Assembly: GCA_001464495.1 (NCBI GenBank)
Contig: LNDZ01000013.1
Location: 62,001-126,000, forward strand
Source of the DNA: Betaproteobacteria bacterium Ga0074130
GTDB lineage: Bacteria; Pseudomonadota; Gammaproteobacteria; Burkholderiales; Rhodocyclaceae
Length of the DNA stretch: 64,000 bases
Direction of reading: 5' to 3'
Part shown: one piece after another, positions 48,597-57,407 of the stretch
Position numbering within the stretch: the stretch's first letter is position 1
Layout: every line of letters begins with the position of its first letter
Program-made: the position numbers and the translations under genes
Notes under the pieces: model-generated
Database searches by the model: none
Told to the model about the DNA's origin: nothing
What the model saw: the letters and a program-made list of their open reading frames with translations, nothing else

Positions 48597-49235
48597 ATGT
48601 CACTCCATCTCGGTGATATTGCACCTGACTTTGAACAAGACTCTAGCGAAGGCCGCATCAAGTTCCACGAATGGCTGGGCAATAGCTGGGGCATCCTCTT
48701 CTCGCACCCCGCCGACTTCACCCCCGTTTGCACCACAGAGCTGGGCCTGACCGCCAAGCTCAAGGGCGAGTTTGAAAAGCGTGGCGTCAAGGCAATCGCC
48801 CTGTCCGTTGATCCGGTTGAGTCACACAAGCAATGGATCAATGACATCAACGAAACCCAGAACACCGTCGTGAATTTCCCGATCCTTGCCGACGGCGATC
48901 GCAAGGTGTCTGAGCTGTACGACATGATTCATCCGAACGCGAATGCCACACTGACGGTGCGCTCGCTGTTCATCATCGATCCGGCCAAGAAGGTGCGTCT
49001 GATCATCACCTATCCGGCCAGTGCCGGCCGTAACTTCAACGAAGTCTTGCGCGTGATTGATTCGTTACAGCTGACTGATAGCCATAGTGTCGCTACACCG
49101 GGCAACTGGCAGGATGGAGATGATGTGGTGATCGTGCCGTCCTTGCAAGACCCGGAAATCATCAAGCAGAAATTCCCTAAGGGCTACAAAGCCATCAAGC
49201 CGTATCTGCGCATCACGCCGCAACCGAACAAGTAA
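48597..49235 (+). CDS. 1-Cys-type peroxiredoxin (Prx6 family)
   Basis: The 212-residue enzyme has peroxidatic Cys45 in HPADFTPVCTTELG and the long C-terminal domain of the Prx6 group (WQDGDDVVIVPSLQDPE). It reduces peroxides in the cytoplasm. It is preceded by AACGAGGAG and followed by a strong hairpin. Confidence 0.92.
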   Translation: MSLHLGDIAPDFEQDSSEGRIKFHEWLGNSWGILFSHPADFTPVCTTELGLTAKLKGEFEKRGVKAIALSVDPVESHKQWINDINETQNTVVNFPILADGDRKVSELYDMIHPNANATLTVRSLFIIDPAKKVRLIITYPASAGRNFNEVLRVIDSLQLTDSHSVATPGNWQDGDDVVIVPSLQDPEIIKQKFPKGYKAIKPYLRITPQPNK

Positions 49236-49260
49236 TTTCGCTTCGTTGCGACTGCAAAAT

Positions 49261-49283
49261 GGCCACCTGCGGGTGGCCTTTTC
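49261..49283 (+). terminator. Rho-independent terminator after the Prx6 gene
   Basis: The stem GGCCACC (49261-49267) and GGTGGCC (49272-49278) with loop TGCG is followed by TTTT. Confidence 0.85.
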
Positions 49284-49372
49284 ACTGGCGGCTATGCCAA
49301 GTTTCGGGTTGCTGTTGTCTGACTCAGATAGCACAGGCTGTTTTGTGCAGTGCATGCAGGTAAACTCCGCCT

Positions 49373-50296
49373 GTGACCAAACCGCTGCCATCTCCTTTAC
49401 CCGTCAAAGACACCATTCCGCCCAGCTACGCTTGGTTGCCAGAAGGCAGCTGGCCGAATCTGCTGGCGTGGCTGGTGACGCGCTTTCCGCATCTTGACGT
49501 TGAAGTATTGAATGACAGGCTGGCGCGTGGCGAGATTGTTGATGAAGCTGGGCGCATCATGGCGGCGGATACGCCGTACCGTGCCGGTTCGCGCATTTGG
49601 TACTACCGCGAGGTGCCGCAGGAAACGCCGGTACCGTTTGATGAAGTCATCCTGCATCGTGATGAACATCTACTGGTCGTTGATAAGCCGCACTTTCTAG
49701 CAACCATTCCCGGCGGCCGCTATCTGCGCGAAACCCTCTTGGCGCGGCTACGCAGCAAGCTCGGCCTGCCTGAGCTGACACCTATTCATCGGCTGGATCG
49801 TGAGACGGCTGGCTTGGTCTTGTTCTGCATTCATCCACCCAGTCGCGGCGCGTATCAACAGCTGTTTGAACAGCGCAGCGTGAGCAAGGTGTACGAAGCG
49901 ATTGCGCCGCATCGACCCGACCTATCTTTGCCTTTGGTGCATCGTAGCCGCTTGGTCGAGAGCGGTAAGGAAGGGGATACGAGCAGCACCCAGTTTTTCA
50001 CCATGCGTGAAGTGACGGGCGAGCCGAATAGTGAAACGCGGGTGGAGTTGCTTGAGCAGCGCGGCGATGTCGCAAAGTATCAGCTTGAACCGCACACTGG
50101 CCGCAAGCATCAGCTGCGGGCGCACATGCTGTCACTCGGCATCCCGATTCAGAACGACCCTTGGTATCCCTTTGTCAGCGTGGACAAAGAAGACTTCTCG
50201 CAACCCTTGCAGTTGCTAGCGCGGTCGGTAACATTTACTGATCCGCTTTCGGGTGAGTTACGTTGCTTTGAGAGCCAGCGTCAGCTGGCGTGGTAA
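49373..50296 (+). CDS. RluA-family pseudouridine synthase
   Basis: The 307-residue enzyme starts at GTG and has the catalytic motif HRLDRETAGLVLF (catalytic Asp, about residues 142-154) and the S4-like N-terminal region typical of the RluA group. It converts uridine to pseudouridine in rRNA or tRNA. Which site is modified cannot be told from the sequence. Confidence 0.88.
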   Translation: MTKPLPSPLPVKDTIPPSYAWLPEGSWPNLLAWLVTRFPHLDVEVLNDRLARGEIVDEAGRIMAADTPYRAGSRIWYYREVPQETPVPFDEVILHRDEHLLVVDKPHFLATIPGGRYLRETLLARLRSKLGLPELTPIHRLDRETAGLVLFCIHPPSRGAYQQLFEQRSVSKVYEAIAPHRPDLSLPLVHRSRLVESGKEGDTSSTQFFTMREVTGEPNSETRVELLEQRGDVAKYQLEPHTGRKHQLRAHMLSLGIPIQNDPWYPFVSVDKEDFSQPLQLLARSVTFTDPLSGELRCFESQRQLAW

Positions 50297-50316
50297 TGCC
50301 TGAATCAAATTACTGA

Positions 50317-50763
50317 TTATTCGGCGCGCTCAAAGCTAATAATGCTCCGCGTCATACCGTGCTCGGCCCAGTTGGGCATCAAGCGCCACGGCGTCAGCAC
50401 TTGCAGCGAGTTGCCATTCAGCTTGAAGAAGCGCGACTGCTCGGTGCCCACCCATTCCGGGTTCCACGCCACTTCAACCTTGGTGATCCATTTATCGCCT
50501 TCGGTGCGGTAGCGGCCGGTATAGGCCACCATCGTATCGAGCAAGTGCGCGTGGTTCTCGGCGGTGTGCGCCGGGTCTGGCTCGCGGCCTTCAGCGGTGA
50601 GCATGAAGAACACGCGCCCGGTCGGCAGGAAAGCCACATAACCCGTGGGCTGCTCGCCCATGACCTTAAGAATCTTGCCGCTTTCCTGCGCCTCGATCAC
50701 ATAGGAAACCAGCTTCCATGTGCCGACCATTGGTGAACCGTTTTCGTCGTGGCTTGCTTGCAT
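50317..50763 (-). CDS. Lipocalin-like domain protein
   Basis: The 148-residue protein begins VGTWKLVSYVIEAQESG near residue 13 and has GYVAFLPTGRVFFMLTAEGR, typical of the bacterial lipocalin-like (PF13924-type) fold. No signal peptide is seen, so it is probably cytoplasmic. The ligand is unknown. It is convergent with the pseudouridine synthase gene across 20 bp. Confidence 0.8.
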   Translation of the reverse strand: MQASHDENGSPMVGTWKLVSYVIEAQESGKILKVMGEQPTGYVAFLPTGRVFFMLTAEGREPDPAHTAENHAHLLDTMVAYTGRYRTEGDKWITKVEVAWNPEWVGTEQSRFFKLNGNSLQVLTPWRLMPNWAEHGMTRSIISFERAE

Positions 50764-50935
50764 CGTCTTGTGTCTCTCAAGAAAGCAGTGCCTCTAGTGT
50801 ATATGCCGGATGGATGACTGATCAACACCCGGCAGCACTGTTTTTTGCGCTGTAAATCGGCATTCGATGCTGTGTTTCAGTTTGTGCCTGAACCAAGCCG
50901 ATTGAAAATACGCAGTAGATGTTCAGTCAGCAGCA

Positions 50936-52030
50936 TCAGTTAGATACGGGCCCGGCTTTCACTGCGTTGGTGCGCTTGCGGCGCATATCCACCAGCGTAG
51001 CGGCGCCCTCAGCGCGGGCACGCAGCTGGCCGCAGCCGCCGTCCACATCTTGTCCGGCGCTATTGCGCACCTTGGTCAGCACATAGCGGCTATGTAGGTA
51101 TTTGACGATCTCGCGGATACGTTCGGTATCCGGGCGCTCGTAGTGGTCATCTAGCCCTGTACCTTCCATGCTGTTGAAGGGAATCACATTGAGCAGGGCG
51201 TACTTGCCCTTGAACAGGCGCAAGATTTCGTCCAGCTCGTCCTGCCCATCGTTAATGCCCTTGAGCAGCGTCCATTGGTATTGGATGGGGTAGCCGGTCG
51301 CGCGCGCATAGTCCTCGCCCAGTGCCATTAATTCTTCCGGTGCAATCTTCGGCGCGCGTGGCAGCAAATGCTCGCGTAAATCGGCCTTGGTCGTGTGTAG
51401 TGACAATGCCAGTGCGGGGCGCACGCGCTGCAAGGGCAGTTGTTCAAACACACGGCGGTCGCCCACCGTCGAGAACACCAAATTCTTGTGGCCAATGCCA
51501 CCTTCGGTGCCGAGCAGATCAATTGCCTCCAGCACGTTCTCAAGGTTGTGCGCGGGTTCGCCCATGCCCATGAAAACCACCTTTTTCACCGGGCGCTTGC
51601 GCCGCGCCAGCACCACTTGCGCCACAATTTCCAAGCTGCTGAGCTGACGGATCAGCCCACTCTTGCCCGTCATGCAAAAGCGGCAACCCACTGCGCAGCC
51701 CACCTGTGTGGATACACACAATCCATCACGCGGCAGCAGAACGCTTTCCACCATCTGCCCATCCGCTAGCTGCACTAGCAGACGGGCGGAATCGTCAGCG
51801 CCCGGATGTTCAGAGTGAATGTGCGCTAATGCTTCCAGTGTCTCGCTCAGTGCCGGCAGGCCATTGCGTACCGACAGCGGGAGGAAGTTTTCTGATTTTT
51901 GATGCCGTGTCCCGGCATCCAGCGCCTTGCCATTCAGCCAAGCACGCAGCACCCGCCCACGATGGATGGGCAGGGCTTTTAGGTCAGAAAGGCGTTGGTC
52001 AAGATCACCAATGTTGAGTAATGGGCGCAT
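50936..52030 (-). CDS. RlmN-like radical SAM RNA methyltransferase
   Basis: The 364-residue protein has the radical SAM CxxxCxxC motif in VGCAVGCRFCMTG and the preceding LCVSTQ. It also has MGMGEPAHNLENVLEA and a C-terminal Cys in QDVDGGCGQLR, as in RlmN, which methylates A2503 of 23S rRNA and A37 of tRNA. The N-terminus (MRPLLNIGDLDQRLSD) and the rest are more diverged than usual housekeeping RlmN, so it may be a paralogue. Confidence 0.78.
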   Translation of the reverse strand: MRPLLNIGDLDQRLSDLKALPIHRGRVLRAWLNGKALDAGTRHQKSENFLPLSVRNGLPALSETLEALAHIHSEHPGADDSARLLVQLADGQMVESVLLPRDGLCVSTQVGCAVGCRFCMTGKSGLIRQLSSLEIVAQVVLARRKRPVKKVVFMGMGEPAHNLENVLEAIDLLGTEGGIGHKNLVFSTVGDRRVFEQLPLQRVRPALALSLHTTKADLREHLLPRAPKIAPEELMALGEDYARATGYPIQYQWTLLKGINDGQDELDEILRLFKGKYALLNVIPFNSMEGTGLDDHYERPDTERIREIVKYLHSRYVLTKVRNSAGQDVDGGCGQLRARAEGAATLVDMRRKRTNAVKAGPVSN

Positions 52031-52077
52031 GGGGTGTGGATTTTACCCCGTGCGAGAGTACTTCCCAGATTGCGCCG

Positions 52078-52272
52078 TCAATCTCTTGCGCGCATGCGCG
52101 TTTGCACCAGCGACAACAAATCACCTTTGCTCAAGCCCTCGGTAATCGTCATGCCGCAAGCCGCAGCCTCGGCCAGATGTTCAGGGTCGGCGGGGTCTTC
52201 CTGGTCATCGCGAACAGGGATAGATTGGCGGATCAGGTATTCGAGGTTTTGCAGGCGGTCTTGGTTAGTCAT
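52078..52272 (-). CDS. Small hypothetical protein
   Basis: The 64-residue acidic, helical protein (MTNQDRLQNLEYLIRQ, ending LVQTRMRARD) lies 48 bp upstream of the RlmN-like gene on the same strand. No domain is recognised. It borders the cassette array. Confidence 0.5.
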   Translation of the reverse strand: MTNQDRLQNLEYLIRQSIPVRDDQEDPADPEHLAEAAACGMTITEGLSKGDLLSLVQTRMRARD

Positions 52273-52355
52273 TCCATGTTCCAGCAAAGATGCGCGCAGC
52301 CTCAGCGATGATGGCGTTACTTCATTCCGCTTGGGTGTCGCATGGCCAATCTGAT

Positions 52356-52412
52356 CAGTAACTTTTGATCCAGCGGCTGCCGAAGGCAGGCCGCTGGAAT
52401 GAATTGTCAGGC
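52356..52412 (-). repeat. attC-like recombination site after cassette 4
   Basis: On the minus strand it begins GCCTGAC (R''), then has imperfect hairpin arms CCAGCGGC and GCCGCTGG with one unpaired base, and ends GTTACTG (R'). This is degenerate relative to the GCCTAAC/GTTAGGC consensus but is in the expected position after the fourth cassette gene. Confidence 0.65.
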
Positions 52413-52448
52413 TAAACTATTACTGTTGATGGACAGTCTTTTGCACAC

Positions 52449-53009
52449 TCATTTCGGCTGGTATTCCAAAGATGAGTGATGAAGATTAATGCGCAGCTTG
52501 CCAGCCTCATCCTTCACGTAACCCCATGTTTTATCAACTGTGGTTACTTTTCCATCCTTGTCTGTTAAGTGAACCTTCCCCATGGTGATGGCGCTATTGC
52601 CATCAATGAAAATCGCTGCGTTTACTGCCTCACATTTTTTCCAGCCTTTGAGCGCGAAGCCTTTATCCGGGAAGGATGGATCACCACCCACAAAATAGGC
52701 TAAGGCACCTGCACGGGTGGTACGGAACGTTTGTGGATTTACAGTGAGCGTAGGTTTAAAGAGAACCGCGCCCATTTGGTAAGCGTAAGCACTGTCGATG
52801 ACTTTTTCAGCTAATGCTTTAGCCGCAGCCTGTCCGCTCTTCTCGAAAGTAGCGTTAATGTCAATCAATGCGCCACACCAAGCTTTTTGAGCTTCGATAG
52901 CCTCCTTCTCTGTGATCGCTTGATTTACAACCACCACCTCTTTTGCCATCGTCAAACCTGGTGTGAGTGCGACCGCTGCGGTTAACGCCAAAAACTGAAG
53001 CTTCATCAT
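52449..53009 (-). CDS. Cassette 4: secreted protein of unknown function
   Basis: The 186-residue product has a Sec signal (LQFLALTAAVALTPGLTMA) and a mature domain with an NTF2-like look in its second half (GKVHLTDKDGKVTTVDKTWG). It is probably periplasmic. The function is not known to me. Confidence 0.65.
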   Translation of the reverse strand: MMKLQFLALTAAVALTPGLTMAKEVVVVNQAITEKEAIEAQKAWCGALIDINATFEKSGQAAAKALAEKVIDSAYAYQMGAVLFKPTLTVNPQTFRTTRAGALAYFVGGDPSFPDKGFALKGWKKCEAVNAAIFIDGNSAITMGKVHLTDKDGKVTTVDKTWGYVKDEAGKLRINLHHSSLEYQPK

Positions 53010-53052
53010 TAATTTTCCTCTGGGTTAAAGAACTACGGTTTAAAAAAGCTAA

Positions 53053-53099
53053 GACTAACGTTGGAGGGAATACGTTCCCGTTTGACCAAAAGGTTACGC
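53053..53099 (-). repeat. attC-like site after cassette 3
   Basis: The minus strand starts GCGTAAC and ends GTTAGTC, with L-box sequence GGTCAAACGGGAACG pairing with CGTATTCCC. The stop codon of the PACE gene lies within the first box. Confidence 0.65.
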
Positions 53100-53528
53100 C
53101 TCACCCTGCTCAGGAGCGGATTGGGGTAGACCGAAGATTCTGTCAAAGGCCCAAGTGAACGCTACTGTATAGATGAAGAAGAAACCGAATATGCCAAGAT
53201 CTGCTACGAAGGCCTTGAGTAGTGAGGTGTTGAGCCACCAAGCCGTGACAGGGACGAGCATGATAACAAGACCCCCTTCGAATCCAATGCCGTGCACAAG
53301 CCGCCTGAGAAGTGATCTATCTCTGACGGTTTGGCGCGCTTCCCAGCGCTCGAACCAGCCGTTGAAGATGTAGTTCCAGCCAAGTGCAACGGTAGACATC
53401 AGCGCGGCCAAGCCAATGCTAGAACTCATCGGCTCGCTGAAGAAAAATGCGAGATACGGCCCGACTGCCGCGAGTGCGATAGCCTCATATAGGACTGCCT
53501 GAAGAATGCGTCTGATTTTTGGATTCAT
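53094..53528 (-). CDS. Cassette 3: PACE-family efflux protein
   Basis: From the ATG at 53528 it is 144 residues; an ATG seven codons upstream is also possible. It has four transmembrane helices in two tandem pairs (LYEAIALAAVGPYLAFFFSE and a repeat at HGIGFEGGLVIMLVPVTAWW). This is the proteobacterial antimicrobial compound efflux (PACE/AceI) fold, including the conserved Glu in TM1. AceI exports the biocide chlorhexidine. Its presence in a cassette suggests mobility of biocide resistance. The substrate here is not proven. Confidence 0.85.
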   Translation of the reverse strand: MNPKIRRILQAVLYEAIALAAVGPYLAFFFSEPMSSSIGLAALMSTVALGWNYIFNGWFERWEARQTVRDRSLLRRLVHGIGFEGGLVIMLVPVTAWWLNTSLLKAFVADLGIFGFFFIYTVAFTWAFDRIFGLPQSAPEQGEA

Positions 53529-53573
53529 ATGTTGGCGAGCATCGCCCATAGAGAAAGCTGCGTCCCCAGTGAG

Positions 53574-53631
53574 GGCTAACGTTTGAATTAAGAGTCGCCG
53601 TTAGATGTCGCGCTTGAATGATGGGTTAGGC
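53574..53631 (-). repeat. attC site after cassette 2
   Basis: On the minus strand it begins GCCTAAC and ends GTTAGCC, with TTCAAGCGCGAC and CTTAATTCAA as the typical inner boxes. The ORF of cassette 2 ends within it. Confidence 0.85.
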
Positions 53632-53908
53632 GCTTAAGAAAGCCACACGAAACTGCCCACCAAATAAAAAAGAAAACACTACCAATAACGATTAAGTGAG
53701 AGCGCAGTGGTGGGCTAAAACAGGCAAGCACTGGTGCGATGATAATCTCACCGTGACCTGGCACGACAATGAAGCCAAGACCACATGCCAGAAAAGTAGC
53801 CCTCAAATGCAGACGTAACTTGGCAGATGAAATGGTTTTGGATAAGGCCCAAGCGCACGCAAACAAAAGTATGCCGTAAATGAAAAACTGAGGTTCCTCT
53901 ATGCGCAT
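53588..53908 (-). CDS. Cassette 2: small membrane protein of unknown function
   Basis: The 106-residue protein has about three hydrophobic helices (for example FIYGILLFACAWAL and LIVIGSVFFFIWWAVSC). The last residues (HHSSATSNGDS) are translated from the attC site. No family is recognised. It has no relative in the flanks. Confidence 0.6.
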   Translation of the reverse strand: MRIEEPQFFIYGILLFACAWALSKTISSAKLRLHLRATFLACGLGFIVVPGHGEIIIAPVLACFSPPLRSHLIVIGSVFFFIWWAVSCGFLKRLTHHSSATSNGDS

Positions 53909-53916
53909 GTTGTAAG

Positions 53917-54009
53917 GCCTAGCGTTGGAGGTAAGGGGCTGCGGCGCGAAAGCGATTGCCCAGAGAAACCACGCCGGTTCCGCAGTCCCGCTTGACCGAA
54001 GGGTTAGGC
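53917..54009 (-). repeat. attC site after cassette 1
   Basis: The minus strand begins GCCTAAC, then TCAAGCGGGACTGCGG pairs with CCGCAGCCCCTTA across a long loop, and it ends GCTAGGC (one change from GTTAGGC). It is 93 bp long, with a typical imperfect-stem architecture. Confidence 0.85.
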
Positions 54010-54025
54010 GTTTCTGTGCTTGAGT

Positions 54026-54625
54026 TCACTTGCTTCTTTTTTTCTTAGGTTGAGTGAATCCAAATTCGAGAGCAGCCTCTTTAATTGGGACTGTTTTTTC
54101 AACCATTGAAGTTAGAACCCAAACCATCCATACGCAAACGGTTAGAAAATCCCCACGCGCCCCCTTGGGGTGAAGGATGCTTCCCGTAGTTTCGTTTTTA
54201 TATACCTGACTTTTATAAAGTTCCATGACCCGACTTTTGACAGCAGTGTCTTCAAATGATCCACCATGAATGTTGTGGGCAAATTCATTTCGAATGCGTC
54301 TAATGAGATGAAGGTTACGAGCAAACGAACCAGATATCAGGCCGAGGCGATGAGCAAAGGCAATCTTTGCGCTGAAAGTGGCAAGAGGCGCATTGGTTCC
54401 GTCAAATAGCTCGTCAGTTCCAGAGGCATTTGGAACAAGGTACTGTTTCAACAAGTCGCGGAGAGAGTTGTCGAAGATTGAGGCTGCAACAATTACTGCG
54501 GCCCTATCGGATTCTTTGGCAAATTCACTAAGAAAAACATCTGCCCAGTGCTCTGCGTTTGACTTCGACTTCGGTGGCTTCGCTGTCACGAGCTGTGTTT
54601 CTTGGGACTTTGGGGCGTCTGACAT
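54026..54625 (-). CDS. Cassette 1: MltR/DUF4145-like helical protein
   Basis: The 199-residue protein has SDRAAVIVAASIFDNSL, a FSAKIAFAHRLGLIS stretch and LHLIRRIRNEFAH near its centre. These resemble MltR-type (mannitol repressor) or DUF4145 helical domains. No signal or membrane helix is apparent. No mannitol gene is nearby. It is the first gene after the array's 5' core. Confidence 0.65.
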   Translation of the reverse strand: MSDAPKSQETQLVTAKPPKSKSNAEHWADVFLSEFAKESDRAAVIVAASIFDNSLRDLLKQYLVPNASGTDELFDGTNAPLATFSAKIAFAHRLGLISGSFARNLHLIRRIRNEFAHNIHGGSFEDTAVKSRVMELYKSQVYKNETTGSILHPKGARGDFLTVCVWMVWVLTSMVEKTVPIKEAALEFGFTQPKKKRSK

Positions 54626-54784
54626 AGTGTTCGCCTAACAGTTATTAGACGGACTCACCGGTCAGCCTATTGAATCATTAAGAGAGCGCATGCTAACAGG
54701 ACTTTCAGTCTTATTTTCAATGTCTTGATCCTCTATCTGTCCGTCTATCAACCAATCAAACTACTGACAGGTGGGTGCTGCAAA

Positions 54785-54820
54785 AACATAAAGGGCTCCG
54801 CAAGGGAGCCCTTTGTGTTG
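54785..54820 (-). terminator. Rho-independent terminator after tex
   Basis: Arms AAAGGGCTCC (54790-54799) and GGAGCCCTTT (54805-54814) form a 10-bp stem with loop GCAAG. On the minus strand a T-rich tail follows (ATGTTTTTG). Confidence 0.9.
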
Positions 54821-54834
54821 AGGCATGAGAGTAC

Positions 54835-57168
54835 TTACCGCTTCAACTTGGCAAACGCAGATGCCATCGCACTTTCCACCTGCGGTGCGCGGCTGTTGCC
54901 GCTGTGACGTTGGACGTCGCGGCTGGAGGCGCCGCCGCGGTCATTGCTGCGCTGACCACCCTCTGGGCGCTTGGCTGGGCTGGCTTCGTCGGTCAGGCGC
55001 ATGGTGAGCGCGATGCGTTTTCGGGGCAGGTCAACTTCCAGCACTTTGACCTTGACCACATCGCCGGCCTTAACGACTTCGTGTGGGTCTTTGACGAACT
55101 TGTTAGCAAGCGCGGAGACGTGCACGAGGCCGTCCTGATGCACGCCGATATCGACAAAGGCGCCGAAGGCGGCGACGTTTGTGACCACGCCTTCGAGCAG
55201 CATGCCGGGTACGAGATCTTTCAGGTCTTCCACGCCTTCCTTGAAGGTGGCGCTCTTGAACTCAGGGCGGGGGTCGCGGCCGGGTTTTTCAAGTTCCTTC
55301 AGGATGTCTTGCACGGTAGGCAGACCGAACTTTTCATCCGTGTACTTGTGGGCGTTAAGGCTACGCACGGTGCTGCTGTCGCCGATGACTTCTTTCACGC
55401 CCTTTTTGATGTCAGCAAGGATGCGTTCAACCACCGGATAGGCTTCCGGGTGGACGGAAGAGGCGTCGAGTGGGTTGTCGCCGCCGTTGATGCGCAGGAA
55501 TCCTGCGGCTTGTTCATACGTCTTGTCACCGAGACGTGGCACTTGCTTGAGTGCATCGCGGCTGCTGAAGCGGCCATTCGCGTCGCGATGGACAACGATA
55601 TTGGCGGCCAGCGTGCTGTTGAGGCCGGAGATACGGGTGAGCAGGGCGACGCTGGCGGTGTTTACATCTACACCCACCGCATTCACGCAATCTTCAACCA
55701 CGGCATCAAGGGACTTGGCGAGCTTGGTCTGCGAGACGTCGTGCTGATACTGGCCGACGCCGATGGATTTGGGGTCGATCTTGACCAGCTCAGCCAGCGG
55801 GTCTTGCAGGCGACGGGCAATCGAGACAGCGCCGCGCAGTGAGACGTCGAGGTCGGGGAATTCCTTGGCGGCCAGTTCGGATGCGGAGTAGACCGAGGCG
55901 CCGGCTTCGGACACAACGATCTTGTTCATGTTGAGCTCTGGCAGGCCCTTGATCAGGTCCGCCGCCAGTTTGTCGGTTTCGCGCGAGGCGGTGCCGTTGC
56001 CGATGCTGATGAGATTGACCTTGTGCTTGACGCACAATAGGCCGAGCGTGTGCAGCGTACCGTGCCAGTCGTTACGCGGCTCGTGTGGGTAGACGGTGGC
56101 GGTGTCCAGCACCTTGCCGGTGCTATCGACCACCGCGACTTTGACGCCGGTACGGATGCCGGGGTCCAGCCCCATGGTGACGCGCGGGCCGGCCGGTGCG
56201 GCCAACAGCAGGTCGTTGAGGTTGCGGGCGAAGACACGGATGGCTTCTTCTTCCGAACGTTCGCGCAGGGCGTTCATGAGTTCCAGCTCAAGGTGCAGCG
56301 AAATCTTGACCATCCATGCCCAGCGGGCAGTTTCCATCAGCCAGCGGTCGGCGGCACGGCCTTGATCGGCGATACCGAAATGGGCGGCCACGCGGCGCTC
56401 GCACGGGCTCGACATGGGCGGGTCTTGCAGCTCTTCCGGCATTTTGAGCGCCAGACGCAGGATGTCTTCATTGCGGCCTCGGAACAGGGCCAGCGCACGG
56501 TGCGAGGGGATGTCAGCGATCTTTTCTGAATAGACAAAGTAATCGCGGAACTTGGCGCCTTCCTGTTCCTTGCCTTCGGCCATGACCGAGGTGAGGATGC
56601 CGTTGTCTTGCAGCTGCTCGCGCAGCTTACCCAGCAGCCCGGCGTCTTCAGCAAAGCGCTCCATGAGGATCTGGCGCGCGCCGTCGAGGGCAGCCTTCAC
56701 GTCGGCAACCGGGTTCTCGGCGCGGTCAGCCGCGACGTACTGGGCAGCTTCGTCCTCTGGCTTGAGGGTCGGGTCATTGATCAGGGCGTCGGCTAGCGGT
56801 TCCAGGCCCGACTCCTTGGCGATCTGGGCCTTGGTACGGCGCTTCTGCTTGTAGGGGAGATACAAGTCTTCCAGGCGCTGTTTGGTTTCAGCGTTTTCAA
56901 ATTCGGCCTGCAGCTCGGGCGTTAGCTTGCCTTGTTCCGCCACGCTGGCAATTACAGCTGCGCGGCGCTCTTCCAGCTCGCGCAGGTAGCCAAGCCGTTC
57001 TTCCAGCAGGCGCAGTTGGGTGTCGTCCAGCCCGCCGGTGACTTCCTTCCGGTAGCGGGAAATGAAGGGCACGGTGGCGCCTTCGTCAAGCAGGGCAACA
57101 GCAGCGGCAACCTGGACAGGTTTGGCACCGATATCAACGGCAAGGCGGTTTTCGATCGAGGGCAGCAT
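54835..57168 (-). CDS. tex: Transcription accessory protein Tex
   Basis: The product is 777 residues from the ATG at 57168; a TTG four codons upstream is less likely. It begins [20 protein letters not shown] and has the YqgF-like nuclease core ([19 protein letters not shown]), helix-hairpin-helix regions and a C-terminal S1 RNA-binding domain ([20 protein letters not shown]). Tex binds nucleic acid and influences transcription. The end is Arg/Ser-rich. Confidence 0.94.
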   Translation of the reverse strand: MLPSIENRLAVDIGAKPVQVAAAVALLDEGATVPFISRYRKEVTGGLDDTQLRLLEERLGYLRELEERRAAVIASVAEQGKLTPELQAEFENAETKQRLEDLYLPYKQKRRTKAQIAKESGLEPLADALINDPTLKPEDEAAQYVAADRAENPVADVKAALDGARQILMERFAEDAGLLGKLREQLQDNGILTSVMAEGKEQEGAKFRDYFVYSEKIADIPSHRALALFRGRNEDILRLALKMPEELQDPPMSSPCERRVAAHFGIADQGRAADRWLMETARWAWMVKISLHLELELMNALRERSEEEAIRVFARNLNDLLLAAPAGPRVTMGLDPGIRTGVKVAVVDSTGKVLDTATVYPHEPRNDWHGTLHTLGLLCVKHKVNLISIGNGTASRETDKLAADLIKGLPELNMNKIVVSEAGASVYSASELAAKEFPDLDVSLRGAVSIARRLQDPLAELVKIDPKSIGVGQYQHDVSQTKLAKSLDAVVEDCVNAVGVDVNTASVALLTRISGLNSTLAANIVVHRDANGRFSSRDALKQVPRLGDKTYEQAAGFLRINGGDNPLDASSVHPEAYPVVERILADIKKGVKEVIGDSSTVRSLNAHKYTDEKFGLPTVQDILKELEKPGRDPRPEFKSATFKEGVEDLKDLVPGMLLEGVVTNVAAFGAFVDIGVHQDGLVHVSALANKFVKDPHEVVKAGDVVKVKVLEVDLPRKRIALTMRLTDEASPAKRPEGGQRSNDRGGASSRDVQRHSGNSRAPQVESAMASAFAKLKR

Positions 57169-57407
57169 GGAAACATCCAAAACAGTGAGGCACGCACCCT
57201 ACCGGAGGGGGGAGGCGCTGACAAGACTTGACAGGTGGGCAAGTTCAGCGCGTTTCATTAAATGTGTATATAAAATGCAATGGTCATAATGAAAATATTA
57301 TATTTAACGTGTCATATTCATCGGCTATTGTTACGTATTGGCTAAGATAGCAATACACGGTCAAGCAGCATGAATCATGGACCGCCCCGACTAGCAAAGG
57401 ACAATGC

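Larger units (their letters stand above)
52356..54639 (-). mobile_element. Integron gene-cassette array without integrase (CALIN-like)
   Basis: Four small minus-strand genes, all in one direction, are each followed by an attC-like site. The array lies between the rlmN-like and tex genes. A core GTTAGGC (54633-54639, minus) marks its 5' edge. No integrase gene occurs in the window. It may be a stand-alone cluster of attC sites or part of a larger array recombined by an integrase elsewhere. Confidence 0.85.

Noticed and set aside
54640..54834. Integron integrase or attI next to the array
   Set aside because: Only 195 bp, with the tex terminator; no integrase-like frame is present.
54904..55842. 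Long plus-strand frame inside tex
   Set aside because: Antisense shadow of tex with no recognisable domain.
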